From: Frigoribacterium sp. Leaf263
Lineage (GTDB): Bacteria > Actinomycetota > Actinomycetes > Actinomycetales > Microbacteriaceae
NCBI RefSeq assembly: GCF_001422285.1
Contig: NZ_LMMO01000004.1
Span: forward strand, 62,631 to 126,630
Length of the DNA: 64,000 nucleotides
Reading direction: 5' to 3'
This document shows positions 1 through 8,016 of this stretch, piece after piece. The first letter of the stretch is position 1, and each line of letters opens with the position of its first letter. Under the pieces are notes generated by a model that worked only from the letters and a program-made list of their open reading frames with translations, ran no database searches and had not been told where the DNA came from. The position numbers were made by a program, and so were the translations under genes.

Positions 1-60
1 CCGCCACGAACTCGACACCCCGCCACGAGAAACGGTGGCGGGTTGTCGAGACGGTGGCGG
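1..60. repeat. Nested palindromic repeat, family A, copy 1
   Basis: The word CCGCCAC occurs at 1-7 and 20-26, and its complement GTGGCGG at 35-41 and 54-60, so each arm carries the word twice at 19-nt pitch. The inner arms 11-26 and 35-50 pair with one mismatch. Related copies lie at 52501-52570 and 57828-57887. The element lies beyond the 3' end of the leftward gene at 204-794, so it could act as a terminator; the function is inferred. Confidence 0.75.
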
Positions 61-79
61 GATGTCCACGCGGGATGCG

Positions 80-200
80 CGGGTCGACGGACGAGGGGCG
101 GGTGCGCGCGGGATGCGCGGGGTCGACGGACGCGGGGCGGGCGCGGGGCGGGCGCGGGGCGGGTCAGCGGGACGCGGGGCGGGTGCGCGCGGGAGGCGCG
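80..200. repeat. GC-rich imperfect tandem repeat
   Basis: Units of about 10-11 bases built on GCGGGGCGGGC repeat several times between about 136 and 186 and continue imperfectly on both sides. All frames here give Gly/Arg-rich translations typical of non-coding GC-rich DNA, so no gene is called. Confidence 0.6.
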
Positions 201-203
201 CGG

Positions 204-794
204 TCAGCGGGGGCGGGTGCTCGCGAGGTGCTCGTGGAACTCGGCGGCGACCGCGTGCGGCTCGGGGGTGAGGATGGTCACGGGATCGGCGTCGGCGATC
301 TCGAGGACGACCCACGCGCCTCCTCGGAGTCGACGCCGGTGGTCGACGGGACTGACCTCGACGCCGACGATGCTCGCGACCGGCCACTCGGTGGGCTGCC
401 CGCCGCGCAGCCGGGAGGTCAGATCGGGGAGGTACCGGAGGCGCCGGCTCGACAGGACGAACCGGCCCCCGTACCCGGCACCCCCGGTCGGCAGGATGAG
501 CGCGGCGACCGTGCCCCAGAGGAGCGTCTCGCCCGGCTCGACCGGCAGGGAGCGCCACGAACCGTACGCGCGGAACTGAGCCAGCTGTGCGATGACGAGA
601 CCGAGGGCGACGACTGAGATACCGACGACCATCACGTCACCGGTGGTCAGCCTGTCGCCAGCGAGGCGGATGGGCAGATGCAGTGCGACGAGCACCACCG
701 GGACCAGCAGCTGCCAGAGCGCCGATCGACGCAACCGCCTTTCGGACCCGCTGCGCGGTGGGTCGAGCGGCGCCCGCAGCGTGCTCGTCGACAC
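204..794 (-). CDS. Membrane-anchored protein with PH/GRAM-like domain
   Basis: The 196-residue protein has a basic N-terminus, two hydrophobic segments at roughly residues 25-45 and 52-73, and a soluble C-terminal domain. That domain contains GETLLWG and, about 20 residues later, RFVLSSRRLRYLPD, a pattern seen in PH/GRAM-like bacterial domains. I chose the GTG at 794, which lies just after the stop of the upstream gene (799-801); an ATG at 836 would overlap that gene by 38 bases. It is probably co-transcribed with the DUF1349 gene. The role is unknown. The dispersed GGAGGCGCG word encodes the Gly-Gly-Ala near its C-terminus (315-323). Confidence 0.6.
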   Translation of the reverse strand: MSTSTLRAPLDPPRSGSERRLRRSALWQLLVPVVLVALHLPIRLAGDRLTTGDVMVVGISVVALGLVIAQLAQFRAYGSWRSLPVEPGETLLWGTVAALILPTGGAGYGGRFVLSSRRLRYLPDLTSRLRGGQPTEWPVASIVGVEVSPVDHRRRLRGGAWVVLEIADADPVTILTPEPHAVAAEFHEHLASTRPR

Positions 795-798
795 GAGG

Positions 799-1398
799 TC
801 AGCTGCCGTCGCGAAGGTCGGCGGGCGCCGTCTCACCGAGCGCGATGCGGTCGAAGCGCGCCTCGCACGTCTCGCCCTGCGGCGCCTGCGCGAGGAACCC
901 GACGTGGACCGGCCCGTCGACCTCGAGCCGGAACTGCCGCACGAACCGCCACTCGACTCCGTCGTCGGACGAGTGGAACGCCCAGCCCGGACCGACCCGC
1001 GTCACCCGCACGAACGCGGCATCGCCCTCGACGGCGGTCGAGTTCACGTCGTCCGACCAGCCGTTCGTGACGACGGTGACGATCATCGTCTCGCCCTGCG
1101 GGGAGTTCTCGAAGCAGATCTTGGCCCAGTGGTCGGGGTCGCTCCAGAGCGCGAGGGCCCCGGCGTCGAAGGTGGTGCGCGCGCCGACGATGGTGATGCG
1201 CGCCGAGAGCGTGAACTCGTCAGGGGCCTCGAAGCCGAGACTCGTCGCGGCGTGCTGGGGCTCGGCGCCGAGGGCGTCGTTCGTCCAGTCGACGCCGGGT
1301 GCGGAGCGCAGCACGAGAGCGCCGTCGGTGTCGAGCGACGCGTCGCCCTCGCCGTTCGTCCACGAGAGGGCGGGCAGTCCGGCGACGGTGAGGGTCAT
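799..1398 (-). CDS. DUF1349 family protein (concanavalin A-like)
   Basis: The 199-residue soluble protein matches DUF1349 over its whole length: LSWTNGEGDASLDTDGALVL near the start, GALALWSDPDHWAKICFE in the middle, and GFLAQAPQGETCEARFDRIAL near the end. Members adopt a concanavalin A/laminarin-binding-like beta sandwich and are often annotated as carbohydrate-related or 'regulation of enolase' proteins, but no enzymatic role is established. A TAGGGT box lies six bases before the ATG, which suggests a leaderless transcript. It probably heads a two-gene unit with the membrane protein downstream. Confidence 0.8.
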   Translation of the reverse strand: MTLTVAGLPALSWTNGEGDASLDTDGALVLRSAPGVDWTNDALGAEPQHAATSLGFEAPDEFTLSARITIVGARTTFDAGALALWSDPDHWAKICFENSPQGETMIVTVVTNGWSDDVNSTAVEGDAAFVRVTRVGPGWAFHSSDDGVEWRFVRQFRLEVDGPVHVGFLAQAPQGETCEARFDRIALGETAPADLRDGS

Positions 1399-1404
1399 GC
1401 GCCG

Positions 1405-1410
1405 ACCCTA
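1405..1410 (-). promoter_or_regulatory. -10 box TAGGGT, leaderless start of the DUF1349 gene
   Basis: TAGGGT on the minus strand is followed by six bases and then the ATG at 1398, so transcription would begin at the start codon. No Shine-Dalgarno sequence fits in between. Confidence 0.5.
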
Positions 1411-1568
1411 GCGGCGCGGGGTGGGAAGCGGGCGGCGAGCGCGGCGAGCTGCGGACAGAGCGGAGGAGGCGCGATGGCGGGTGGGAGGCGCGGGCCGGCG
1501 GGAGCGCGGGCCAGCGGGGTGGTGGCGGACGTGCTCGGGTACCGTTGTCACGACCGCTGGGAGGCGAC

Positions 1569-2279
1569 GTGCTGGCTCGACAGGAACGCATGCTGCGTGC
1601 CGTCCTGTCCACCTCGGTCGGGGTGCTCGTCACGGCGACCGCCCACTCGCTCGGCGGGGGCGCGTTCCCGCCGCCGCTCCTCCTCGCCCTCGTGTTCGTC
1701 GCGGGCGTGCTCGGCTGCTTCGCCGCCGGCGGCCGCCGCGTCGCCCTGCCGAACCTCGTCGTCGCGATCGGCCTGCTCCAGGGGCTGCTGCACGTCGTCT
1801 TCTCGCTCGGACACGCGTCGGCCGGCGTCGACCCGACCCGCGCCTCCTCGACCGGATCCGGCGGTCATGGCGCTCACGCGCACCTCGCCTCGCTGCCCGA
1901 CGTCGGGGCCGCGACCGGCGACATGGGCGCCATGCCGTCGGGGACGATGGTCTGGGCGCACGTCGTCGCCGGTCTCGTCACGATCGTCTCCCTGCGCCTC
2001 GGGGCATCGGCCGTCCGGAGCCTCGCCCGCAGCATCACGGTGAGGGTCGCGGCCGCAGTCGCGTCGTCGCACCTCGGTCGCGTCGTCAGAGCTCTCGTCA
2101 CAGCGCTCGCGTCGGCCGTCGACGCCGTCGCGGCCCTCGCCGACCCGGCCGCCGTGCCGCGCCGCCGCCGCCGCCGCCTCGACGAGTCCTCCTGGGCCTC
2201 GCCCGCGCGTCGTACGTCGACGCTGCTCGGAACGACGCGGGGGCTGCGGGGCCCTCCGGTCGGGGTGCTCGCCCACTGA
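1569..2279 (+). CDS. Small integral membrane protein of the DUF1775/PepSY cluster
   Basis: The 236-residue protein has hydrophobic segments near residues 7-25, 32-50, 59-75 and 125-145. A His/Met-containing linker (GGHGAHAHLA, GDMGAMPSGTM) recalls DUF6153-like proteins encoded beside copper-associated YcnI genes. The GTG at 1569 is preceded by GGGAGG at 1559-1564 with ideal spacing; a TTG at 1545 is less likely. The linker contains DPTRASST, encoded by the dispersed word. It lies upstream of and on the same strand as the DUF1775 and PepSY genes. A metal-related role is an inference from context. Confidence 0.65.
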   Translation: MLARQERMLRAVLSTSVGVLVTATAHSLGGGAFPPPLLLALVFVAGVLGCFAAGGRRVALPNLVVAIGLLQGLLHVVFSLGHASAGVDPTRASSTGSGGHGAHAHLASLPDVGAATGDMGAMPSGTMVWAHVVAGLVTIVSLRLGASAVRSLARSITVRVAAAVASSHLGRVVRALVTALASAVDAVAALADPAAVPRRRRRRLDESSWASPARRTSTLLGTTRGLRGPPVGVLAH

Positions 2280-2397
2280 CCGCGCGGGTCGTCCTGACTC
2301 GCGTGGTCCCGGCGTGCCGCCGCCCCGTCCGGGTGCGGCCGCGCCGGACGACCGCACCCCGGGGATCACCCCGCCCGTTCGAAGGACCCGCTCCGCC

Positions 2398-3267
2398 ATG
2401 CGCTCGCGCACCCCAGATCACTCCGCATCACGCTCCGACTCCGCCCGACCCGACTCCGCCACCGGCCGCCGGCGCGCCACCAGGCCCACCGGGCCCGCGC
2501 GCGCCTCCTCGGCTCGATCCCTGCGCGCCTCCTCGGCTCGGACGACCCGCGCCTCCTCGGCCTCCCGCGCCCGCCCGCTCGCCCTCGCGGCCGTCGCCGG
2601 CGCCGCCGGGCTCGCCCTCGCGGTCGGCATCCCGACCTCGGCCTCCGCTCACGTCGAGCTCGAGGCGTCGTCGACCGCTCCCGCGACGATCAGCGTGCTG
2701 ACGTTCGCCGTCGGTCACGGCTGCGGGGACTCCCCGACGACGTCGCTCGCGATCGAGCTGCCCGCCGGCGTCCAGTCGGTGACCCCCACCGTGAAGCCCG
2801 GCTGGACCATCACGGAGTCCGCCCCGCCCGCCGACCCGAGCGTGCTCGAGGCGACGACGGTGACGTACACGGCCGACACCCCGCTGCCCGACGGGTTCCG
2901 CGACACGGTCGAGATCTCGGCGCTGCTGCCGGTCGACGGGCAGGCCGGCGACCTCGTCGCGTTCCCGACCGTGCAGACCTGCGAGTCGGGGTCGTACTCG
3001 TGGAGCGAGCTGCCCTCGTCCGACCCCGACGCCCCCGAGCCGAACGAGCCGGCGCCCGCGCTGGTGCTGACGGACGCCGCCTCGGGCACGGGCGCGACGG
3101 ACCCGGCGGACGCATCGGACGCGACGGCCACCGCCGCCACCACCAGCGCCGCCTCGCCCATCGACGACACGGCTCGACTGCTCGGTGTCGCCGGGCTCGC
3201 CGTCGGGGTCGTCGCCGTCGTGCTGCTGACCATCGGCCTCCGTCGCCAGCAGGAGGCACGTCGATGA
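2398..3267 (+). CDS. YcnI-like DUF1775 exported protein
   Basis: The 289-residue protein has a long basic N-region, a signal peptide core at about residues 60-80, and then AHVELEASS. The DUF1775 domain follows, with the characteristic HGCGDSPTTSLAIELP and PGWTI motifs. The mature N-terminal His after the Ala-Ser-Ala cleavage region is the conserved copper ligand of YcnI. A C-terminal membrane helix (LLGVAGLAVGVVAVVLLTIG) anchors it outside the cell. Its stop overlaps the PepSY start (ATGA). The signal peptide is unusually long because three tandem copies of the dispersed word encode ARASSAR-type repeats at residues 35-56. The ATG at 2398 has GAAGGA at 2381-2386; a later in-frame start would shorten the odd leader. 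Confidence 0.85.
   Translation: MRSRTPDHSASRSDSARPDSATGRRRATRPTGPARASSARSLRASSARTTRASSASRARPLALAAVAGAAGLALAVGIPTSASAHVELEASSTAPATISVLTFAVGHGCGDSPTTSLAIELPAGVQSVTPTVKPGWTITESAPPADPSVLEATTVTYTADTPLPDGFRDTVEISALLPVDGQAGDLVAFPTVQTCESGSYSWSELPSSDPDAPEPNEPAPALVLTDAASGTGATDPADASDATATAATTSAASPIDDTARLLGVAGLAVGVVAVVLLTIGLRRQQEARR
2500..2556 (+). repeat. Three tandem copies of the dispersed CGCGCCTCC word
   Basis: CGCGCCTCC starts at 2500, 2524 and 2548, a 24-nt pitch, so the copies stay in frame and encode repeated Arg-Ala-Ser-Ser in the leader of the YcnI-like protein. Confidence 0.85.
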
Positions 3268-4958
3268 GCGCCGCAGAGCACGACGGCACCGACGCCGGGA
3301 ACGTGGGCCGAGGAGGCGCGGCCCGATCCGGCGAGTCGCCTCGCGACCCCGGACGGGCGGCAGGGGACGGCACGGACGACGCGCGATCGGGGTCCGAGAC
3401 GACCCGCGCCTCCTCGGCACCGCGCCCCGCGGCACCCCGCCCCGCACCCGCCCGCGGCGGCTGGTTCGCGCCGATGCTGCTGCGGCTGCACTTCTTCGCG
3501 GGGGTGCTGGTCGGGCCGTTCATCCTCGTCGCGGCGCTGACCGGAGCCGCCTACGCCCTGACCCCGTCCATCGAGCGGGTCGTCTACGCCGACGAGCTCA
3601 CGGTGCCCGCGGCGAGCGCCGAGTCTGCGGCCCTGCCGCTGGCCGACCAGATCGAGGCCGCCGAGCAGGTCGTGGGCGACGACGGAGCGCTGGTCGCGGT
3701 GCGGCCCGCTCCGGAGGCGGGTGACACGACGCGGGTCATGTTCACGGGCGACGACCTGATCGAGAGTCAGACGCGCGCGATCTTCGTCGACCCCGCGACC
3801 GCCGAGGTGCGGGGCGACCTGCCGGTGTACGGGACGAGCGGGGCGCTGCCGCTGCGGACCGCGGTGAGCGACTTCCACCGCAGTCTCGGGCTCGGCGACG
3901 CCGGGCGGCTCTACAGCGAGCTGGCCGCCAGCTGGCTCGGCGTCGTCGTCGTCGCGGGAGCGGGTCTCTGGCTCGTGCGGTGGCGGGCGGCGCGGCGGCG
4001 GACGCGTCCGGCCGACCGGGCGCGGGCCCGACGCGGCATGCTGCGACCCGACACCGGCGCGACCGGTCACCGGCGGATCTTCAGCTGGCACGCCTCGACC
4101 GGGATCTGGCTGCTGATCGGGGCGCTGTTCCTGTCGGCGACGGGCATCACCTGGTCGCAGTTCGCGGGCGAGAACGTGACCGGGCTGCGGTCGGCGCTCA
4201 GCTGGTCGAACCCCGCACTGACGACGGCGCTGCCGGAGCCGGGGTCGGGGTCGGGCTCGTCGGCGGGCGCGGGGTCGTCGTCGGGCGATGCGGCCGACGT
4301 CGCCGCCGACCCGCACGCCGGACACCACGGAGTCGAGGAGGCGCCCCTCACCGAAGCGGACCCGACCACCTTCGACGCCGTGCTCGAGGTCGCCCGGACC
4401 GTCAACGTGAACACCGGGCTCGTCGAGATCAAGCCGCCCGCCGACGCCGCGAGCGCCTGGACGGTCACCGAGATCCAGCGCAGCTTCCCGACCGAGGTCG
4501 ACGCCGTGGCGGTGGACGGGTCGACGCTCGAGGTGGTCGGACGCACCGATTTCGCCGACTACCCGGTCATGGCCAAGCTCGCGCGCTGGGGCGTCGACAC
4601 GCACATGGGGTCGATGTTCGGCCTGGCGAATCAGCTGCTGCTCGCGGTCACGGCGCTCGGCATCGCGGTGATGGTCGTGTTCGGGTACCTCATGTGGTGG
4701 AAGCGGCGACCGACGCGCGCGGCAGGGCCCCTGGGTACCGGTGCCCGCGGCGCGCCGCGGCCCGGCGGCGCGGTCGGCGCGGCGCGGCTGCGGCCGGGTG
4801 CGGCCGCTCCGGCGGGGGCGCTGGCCCGGGCGCCGTGGTGGGGTGTCGCGCTCGTGCTCGTGGGCGGCGGCCTGCTGGCGCTGTTCCTGCCGCTGCTCGG
4901 CGTGACGCTGGTCGTGTTCGTGGTCGGCGACGCGCTCTGGGTGGCGAGCCGGCGTTGA
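3264..4958 (+). CDS. PepSY-associated TM domain protein
   Basis: The 564-residue protein has a disordered N-terminus (with TTRASSAP from the dispersed word). A first helix then follows at about residues 70-95 (LRLHFFAGVLVGPFILVAAL), and an extracytoplasmic PepSY region. Next come the FHRSLGLG motif, further helices with FSWHASTGIWLLIGALFLSATGITW, a second PepSY-like part, and a C-terminal helix ending in YLMWWKRRP. Both the 'LH..G' and 'MWWKRRP' signatures are typical of PepSY-TM proteins, which are linked to metal or reductase functions. An Asp/His segment (DPHAGHHGVEEA) could bind metal. The start overlaps the DUF1775 stop, with AGGAGG at 3251-3256. Function in copper handling is inferred from the neighbour. 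Confidence 0.85.
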   Translation: MSAAEHDGTDAGNVGRGGAARSGESPRDPGRAAGDGTDDARSGSETTRASSAPRPAAPRPAPARGGWFAPMLLRLHFFAGVLVGPFILVAALTGAAYALTPSIERVVYADELTVPAASAESAALPLADQIEAAEQVVGDDGALVAVRPAPEAGDTTRVMFTGDDLIESQTRAIFVDPATAEVRGDLPVYGTSGALPLRTAVSDFHRSLGLGDAGRLYSELAASWLGVVVVAGAGLWLVRWRAARRRTRPADRARARRGMLRPDTGATGHRRIFSWHASTGIWLLIGALFLSATGITWSQFAGENVTGLRSALSWSNPALTTALPEPGSGSGSSAGAGSSSGDAADVAADPHAGHHGVEEAPLTEADPTTFDAVLEVARTVNVNTGLVEIKPPADAASAWTVTEIQRSFPTEVDAVAVDGSTLEVVGRTDFADYPVMAKLARWGVDTHMGSMFGLANQLLLAVTALGIAVMVVFGYLMWWKRRPTRAAGPLGTGARGAPRPGGAVGAARLRPGAAAPAGALARAPWWGVALVLVGGGLLALFLPLLGVTLVVFVVGDALWVASRR

Positions 4959-5013
4959 TCCGCGACCCGCGCCTCCTCGGCTCCGGGCGGGCGGGCGGTG
5001 ACAGGATCAGGGC

Positions 5014-6180
5014 ATGACCCTCGCGAACACCGCCGCGTTCCTGCGCTCGCCCCGCACCCCGTTCGAGGTCGGTCCGGCCGAGATGCCCGCTCCGGCGGCT
5101 GACGAGGTGGTCGTGCGGGTCCGGGCCGTGGCGGTCAACCCGCTCGACTGGGTGGTGCAGGGCACGGGTCGGATGACGTACCGCTGGCTCACGCACCCCG
5201 CGGTGCTCGGCACGGACGTCGCGGGCGAGGTGGTCGCCGTCGGCTCGGCGGTCACGCGACTCGCGGTCGGCGACCGGGTGGTCGGGCTCGCGACCGGCAC
5301 CGACAAGGGGCGCGACCCGCGGCACGAGGGAGCGTTCCAGACGCACACGGCCCTGCTCGAACGGTTGACGACGGTGATCCCCGACGATCTGTCGTTCGAG
5401 CAGGCGGCGGTGCTGCCGCTCGGGGTGTCGACGGCGGCGTGCGCGCTGTTCCAGGAGCGGCACCTCGGGCTGCGGCTGCCCCGGTCTGCTGCGGACGCCG
5501 GAGGCGCGGTGTCGGATGCCGGAGGCCCGGCTCCCCGCGAGCGCGAGGTGGTCGTCGTCTGGGGCGGGTCGACGAGCGTCGGGATGAACGCGGTGCAGCT
5601 GGCGACGGCGGCGGGGTACGACGTGGTGAGCACGGCGTCGGCGGCGAACGCGGAGACGGTCAAGGCGCTGGGCGCGACGCATGTGTACGACTACCGCGAC
5701 CCCGAGGTGGTCGACAAGCTCGTGACCGTGATCGCAGGGCGGACCGTCGCCGGGGCGGTCGCGATCGGGCTGGGGTCGACGGAGGCGTGCATCCGCCTGC
5801 TGGCTCGGACCGGCGGATCCCGTCTCGCTCTGCTGAGCACCCCCGTGTCGCTCGCGGAGGTCGCCGACGTCTCGACGGGCAGACCTCTCGTGCCGAACGC
5901 GCTGCCGACATTCGCGCGTCTCGGGCTGGCGACGGCGCGATCGCTGCTGGCTGCGCGGCAGGCGAAGGTCGTCGCCCGGTTCGTGTGGGGCAGCAGTCTG
6001 CGCGACGACGATCTCGGCGAGCAGCTGTGGGGCGGGATCGTGCCGCGGGGTCTGGCCGACGGGTCGCTGCGCGCGGTCCCGGAGGCGCTGGTCGCCGGCG
6101 AAGGGCTCGGCGCGATCCAGGGCGCGGTCGACCGTCAGCGCGCCGGAGTCTCGGCTCGGAAGCTCGTGGTGCTGCTGTAG
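5014..6180 (+). CDS. MDR-family zinc-independent oxidoreductase (quinone oxidoreductase/enoyl reductase-like)
   Basis: The 388-residue protein has the GroES-like N-domain (AVAVNPLDWVVQG, VLGTDVAGEVVAVG) and a Rossmann domain with VVWGGSTSVGMNAVQLATAAG. The catalytic zinc cysteine and histidine of alcohol dehydrogenases are absent, as expected for zinc-independent quinone oxidoreductase/enoyl reductase-like members that use NADPH. The ATG at 5014 has no strong Shine-Dalgarno; CAGGAT six bases upstream may be the -10 of a leaderless transcript. Copies of the dispersed word lie just upstream (4968) and inside the gene (5500). The substrate cannot be inferred. Confidence 0.8.
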   Translation: MTLANTAAFLRSPRTPFEVGPAEMPAPAADEVVVRVRAVAVNPLDWVVQGTGRMTYRWLTHPAVLGTDVAGEVVAVGSAVTRLAVGDRVVGLATGTDKGRDPRHEGAFQTHTALLERLTTVIPDDLSFEQAAVLPLGVSTAACALFQERHLGLRLPRSAADAGGAVSDAGGPAPREREVVVVWGGSTSVGMNAVQLATAAGYDVVSTASAANAETVKALGATHVYDYRDPEVVDKLVTVIAGRTVAGAVAIGLGSTEACIRLLARTGGSRLALLSTPVSLAEVADVSTGRPLVPNALPTFARLGLATARSLLAARQAKVVARFVWGSSLRDDDLGEQLWGGIVPRGLADGSLRAVPEALVAGEGLGAIQGAVDRQRAGVSARKLVVLL

Positions 6181-6194
6181 TGCTGGCGTCCGGG

Positions 6195-6226
6195 CCTCGC
6201 TGCTTCAGGCTGGGCTGAAGACGAGG
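6195..6226. terminator. Hairpin between convergent genes
   Basis: Arms CCTCG/CGAGG and CTTCAG/CTGAAG form a two-part stem that overlaps the stop codon of the leftward META-domain gene and follows the rightward oxidoreductase. Confidence 0.4.
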
Positions 6227-6636
6227 CGAGATCGCTCTCCGATCAGCACGAGCTGCGCGTTCTCGACCCGGGCGTGCTCGGCGTCGACCAGTGCGGACAG
6301 GTACCGGGCGGTGAGGTCGTTCGCGGCGGAATCGAGGCAGGCCTGCTCGGTCGACACGACGTCGACGAGGTGCCACGGGTCCACGCTCTCGATGCGGGCG
6401 GCGACGGAGGTGCAGATGCTCGTGCCCTCGAGTCGGCCCCCGTCGATGACGAGTCGGGCGGTCGCCTGGCCGGTCGTCAGGTCGAAGGCGCCGTGGTCGT
6501 CGCGCCCTGCGGAGAGCGTCCACGTGCCCCGGACCGCCTCGGGGACGGGTGCGCAGGCGCTGAGCACCGAGATCGATGCGACGACGAGCGTCAGTGCGGC
6601 CGCTCTGATGGCGCGAGGTCGCGGTCGATGGGCCAT
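6205..6636 (-). CDS. META-domain (HslJ-like) lipoprotein
   Basis: The 143-residue protein carries a type II signal peptide ending in the lipobox LSAC, then VRGTWTLSAG. A TEQAC motif lies near the middle and RLVF at the end, the pattern of META/HslJ domains. META proteins are small envelope beta-barrel-like folds with stress or secretion-related links; no enzyme activity is expected. It should be anchored on the outer face of the cytoplasmic membrane. A TACGAT box lies six bases before the ATG (leaderless start), and two operator-like repeats lie further upstream. Confidence 0.75.
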   Translation of the reverse strand: MAHRPRPRAIRAAALTLVVASISVLSACAPVPEAVRGTWTLSAGRDDHGAFDLTTGQATARLVIDGGRLEGTSICTSVAARIESVDPWHLVDVVSTEQACLDSAANDLTARYLSALVDAEHARVENAQLVLIGERSRLVFSPA

Positions 6637-6642
6637 GCGGCG

Positions 6643-6648
6643 ATCGTA
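6643..6648 (-). promoter_or_regulatory. -10 box TACGAT, leaderless start of the META lipoprotein
   Basis: TACGAT on the minus strand lies exactly six bases before the ATG at 6636. Confidence 0.45.
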
Positions 6649-6678
6649 GGGGCGGGGGGCGGTGCTGTCACTCGCGAG

Positions 6679-6770
6679 CTGTTACGCATGCATGCGCAGC
6701 ACCAGCCCCCAGGTCGAGACGCGAGCGGGCGGGTGTCCCCGCTCAGGAACTGTTACGCATGCTTGCGTAA
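6679..6770. promoter_or_regulatory. Pair of operator-like repeats upstream of the META lipoprotein
   Basis: The 13-mer CTGTTACGCATGC occurs at 6679-6691 and 6750-6762. The second copy extends to the inverted repeat TTACGCA-TGCT-TGCGTAA (6753-6770). The first contains the palindrome CGCATGCATGCG (6685-6696). The first copy is about 30-50 bases upstream of the predicted -10 of the lipoprotein gene, a typical place for a regulator site. The rest of 6637-6882 shows no gene. Confidence 0.5.
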
Positions 6771-6882
6771 GAGCTCGGCGGAGAGGACACCACCCGGGAC
6801 GCGCGGGAGGTGCCCGGCTGGCCTGCGTCAGCCGCGCCTCCTCGGCTCCGTCCCCTCGGCGTCATCCCCCGACTCGCCGCGA

Positions 6883-7218
6883 TCAGGCCGGCCAGGGGTC
6901 GGGCTCGGGGGCGTGGCGCGCGATCAGCGTTCGGATCTCGGAGTCGTGCTGCACGGCCCAGGCGACGGCCGAGTTGAAGCTGTCGGCGGTGTGCAGCCAG
7001 GGGCGACGCCCTCCCTCGTCGCGGCAGTGCGCGTAGACGTCGAACGCGTATCCGCCGAGCACCGGACGCTGGCGCACGTAGCCCAGCGGCGCCGCCGCCC
7101 CCTGCCTGATCAGCCACAACCCCTGCGCGCCCGGCTCGGGCGGGATCGCGTAGGGGTGCTCCAGCGGCCGCTTCGCGAGGACGGCGGCGGCGTTGACGAA
7201 CGACGACTGGACTCCCAT
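6883..7218 (-). CDS. Conserved-looking small hypothetical protein
   Basis: I do not recognise this 111-residue soluble protein. It begins MGVQSSFVNAAAVLAKRPLE and is rich in aromatic residues in the middle (VLGGYAFDVYAHCRDEGG, PWLHTADSFNSAVAWAV), with no signal peptide or membrane segment. The internal ATG at 7218 fits better than the upstream in-frame start at 7326, because the extra residues are Arg/Gly-rich and look non-coding. It lies between the META lipoprotein and the lipoprotein pair, all on the minus strand but separated by 110 bases or more. Confidence 0.55.
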   Translation of the reverse strand: MGVQSSFVNAAAVLAKRPLEHPYAIPPEPGAQGLWLIRQGAAAPLGYVRQRPVLGGYAFDVYAHCRDEGGRRPWLHTADSFNSAVAWAVQHDSEIRTLIARHAPEPDPWPA

Positions 7219-7261
7219 GTCGGCTGACCATAGGTCCGACCGGTGACACCGGGGCCGGCGA

Positions 7262-7301
7262 CCCTGGCCGGTGCCCCCTGGCCGGTGCGCCCTGGCCGGT
7301 C
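7262..7301. repeat. Short tandem repeat, three units
   Basis: CCCTGGCCGGTGC recurs at 7262, 7276 and (with a changed last base) 7290, a 14-nt pitch, in the gap between two minus-strand genes. Confidence 0.6.
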
Positions 7302-7329
7302 GCGAACCGTCCCGGGTGCCGACCACGCG

Positions 7330-8013
7330 CTACGGCTGAACCAGGTCGTCCCACGACGGGAACGGCGGGTACTCGCCCGGCACGGACTCATCCGGGAAAC
7401 CAGGCGCATCGCGATCGGCGATCGCGAACCTCACAGCACTCGAATCGTTCGTCCAGAACACCTCGCTGTACACAGCCACCGTGTACTGCCCGTTGGGCCG
7501 CACCGTGTAGGTCACCCACCAGCCGTCGCCTGTATCGGCGCGGGCCTCGAATTCGCTACCGATCTCGGCGGTTCCCGACTCCCAGCCTTTCTCGTCGAAG
7601 TACTCGAGCATCGGATCGAGGTCGGAACGCTCGCCCTCGGCCCCCTCGAGAGTGACGTTCCGACTGGTCTGGAAAAAGTAACTGTTCTCCTCAGCGGCAC
7701 CCTCGGGCGCCTGACCGTAAGCATTCGCCCCGCCCATGACGGGCAGCACGTCCCCACCGATCCAGATCCATGAGCCGTCCGAGATCTGGAGCTGCGCCTC
7801 CTCGAGCAGGCCCTGCATCTCGACGTACCGCTCCGACGCCAACCCGAACTCCTCCTCGAGCGACAGCCCGGCCACCTCCGTCTGAGTCATCCCCGCCGCG
7901 TCGCGAGGCTCATCGCCGAGAGCAGACCCCGCCCCGGAGGCGCACCCCGCCACCGCGCACACTGTCACCATCGACAGCACCACCGCTCGAAGAACACCCC
8001 CGGATCGCAGCAT
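7330..8013 (-). CDS. Lipoprotein, paralogue of its upstream neighbour (putative immunity protein)
   Basis: The 227-residue protein has a lipobox VAGC and then a domain shared with the gene at 8017-8721. Both contain RDAAGMTQTEVAGLS, EEFGLASERYVEMQG, YTVRPNGQY, FWTNDS and PGEYPPFPSW in the same order. This is a tandem duplication with roughly two-thirds identity by eye. The start lies only 3 bases after the paralogue's stop, so the pair is co-transcribed with the hydrolase gene upstream. I do not recognise the family. By analogy with type VII lipase toxins protected by membrane lipoproteins, an immunity role outside the membrane is possible but inferred. Confidence 0.8.
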   Translation of the reverse strand: MLRSGGVLRAVVLSMVTVCAVAGCASGAGSALGDEPRDAAGMTQTEVAGLSLEEEFGLASERYVEMQGLLEEAQLQISDGSWIWIGGDVLPVMGGANAYGQAPEGAAEENSYFFQTSRNVTLEGAEGERSDLDPMLEYFDEKGWESGTAEIGSEFEARADTGDGWWVTYTVRPNGQYTVAVYSEVFWTNDSSAVRFAIADRDAPGFPDESVPGEYPPFPSWDDLVQP

Positions 8014-8016
8014 GAT

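Noticed and set aside
3000-3263. In-frame upstream extension of the PepSY gene
   Set aside because: It overlaps the DUF1775 gene in another frame; ATG 3264 has AGGAGG and the usual ATGA overlap.
2428-4604. Long antisense open frames (hundreds of codons) opposite the YcnI/PepSY genes and elsewhere
   Set aside because: Their translations are Arg/Gly/Pro/Ala-rich and match no family; high GC removes stop codons from all frames.
7262-7301. Tandem repeats considered as a CRISPR-like array
   Set aside because: The units are 14 bases with no unique spacers, and no cas genes are present.
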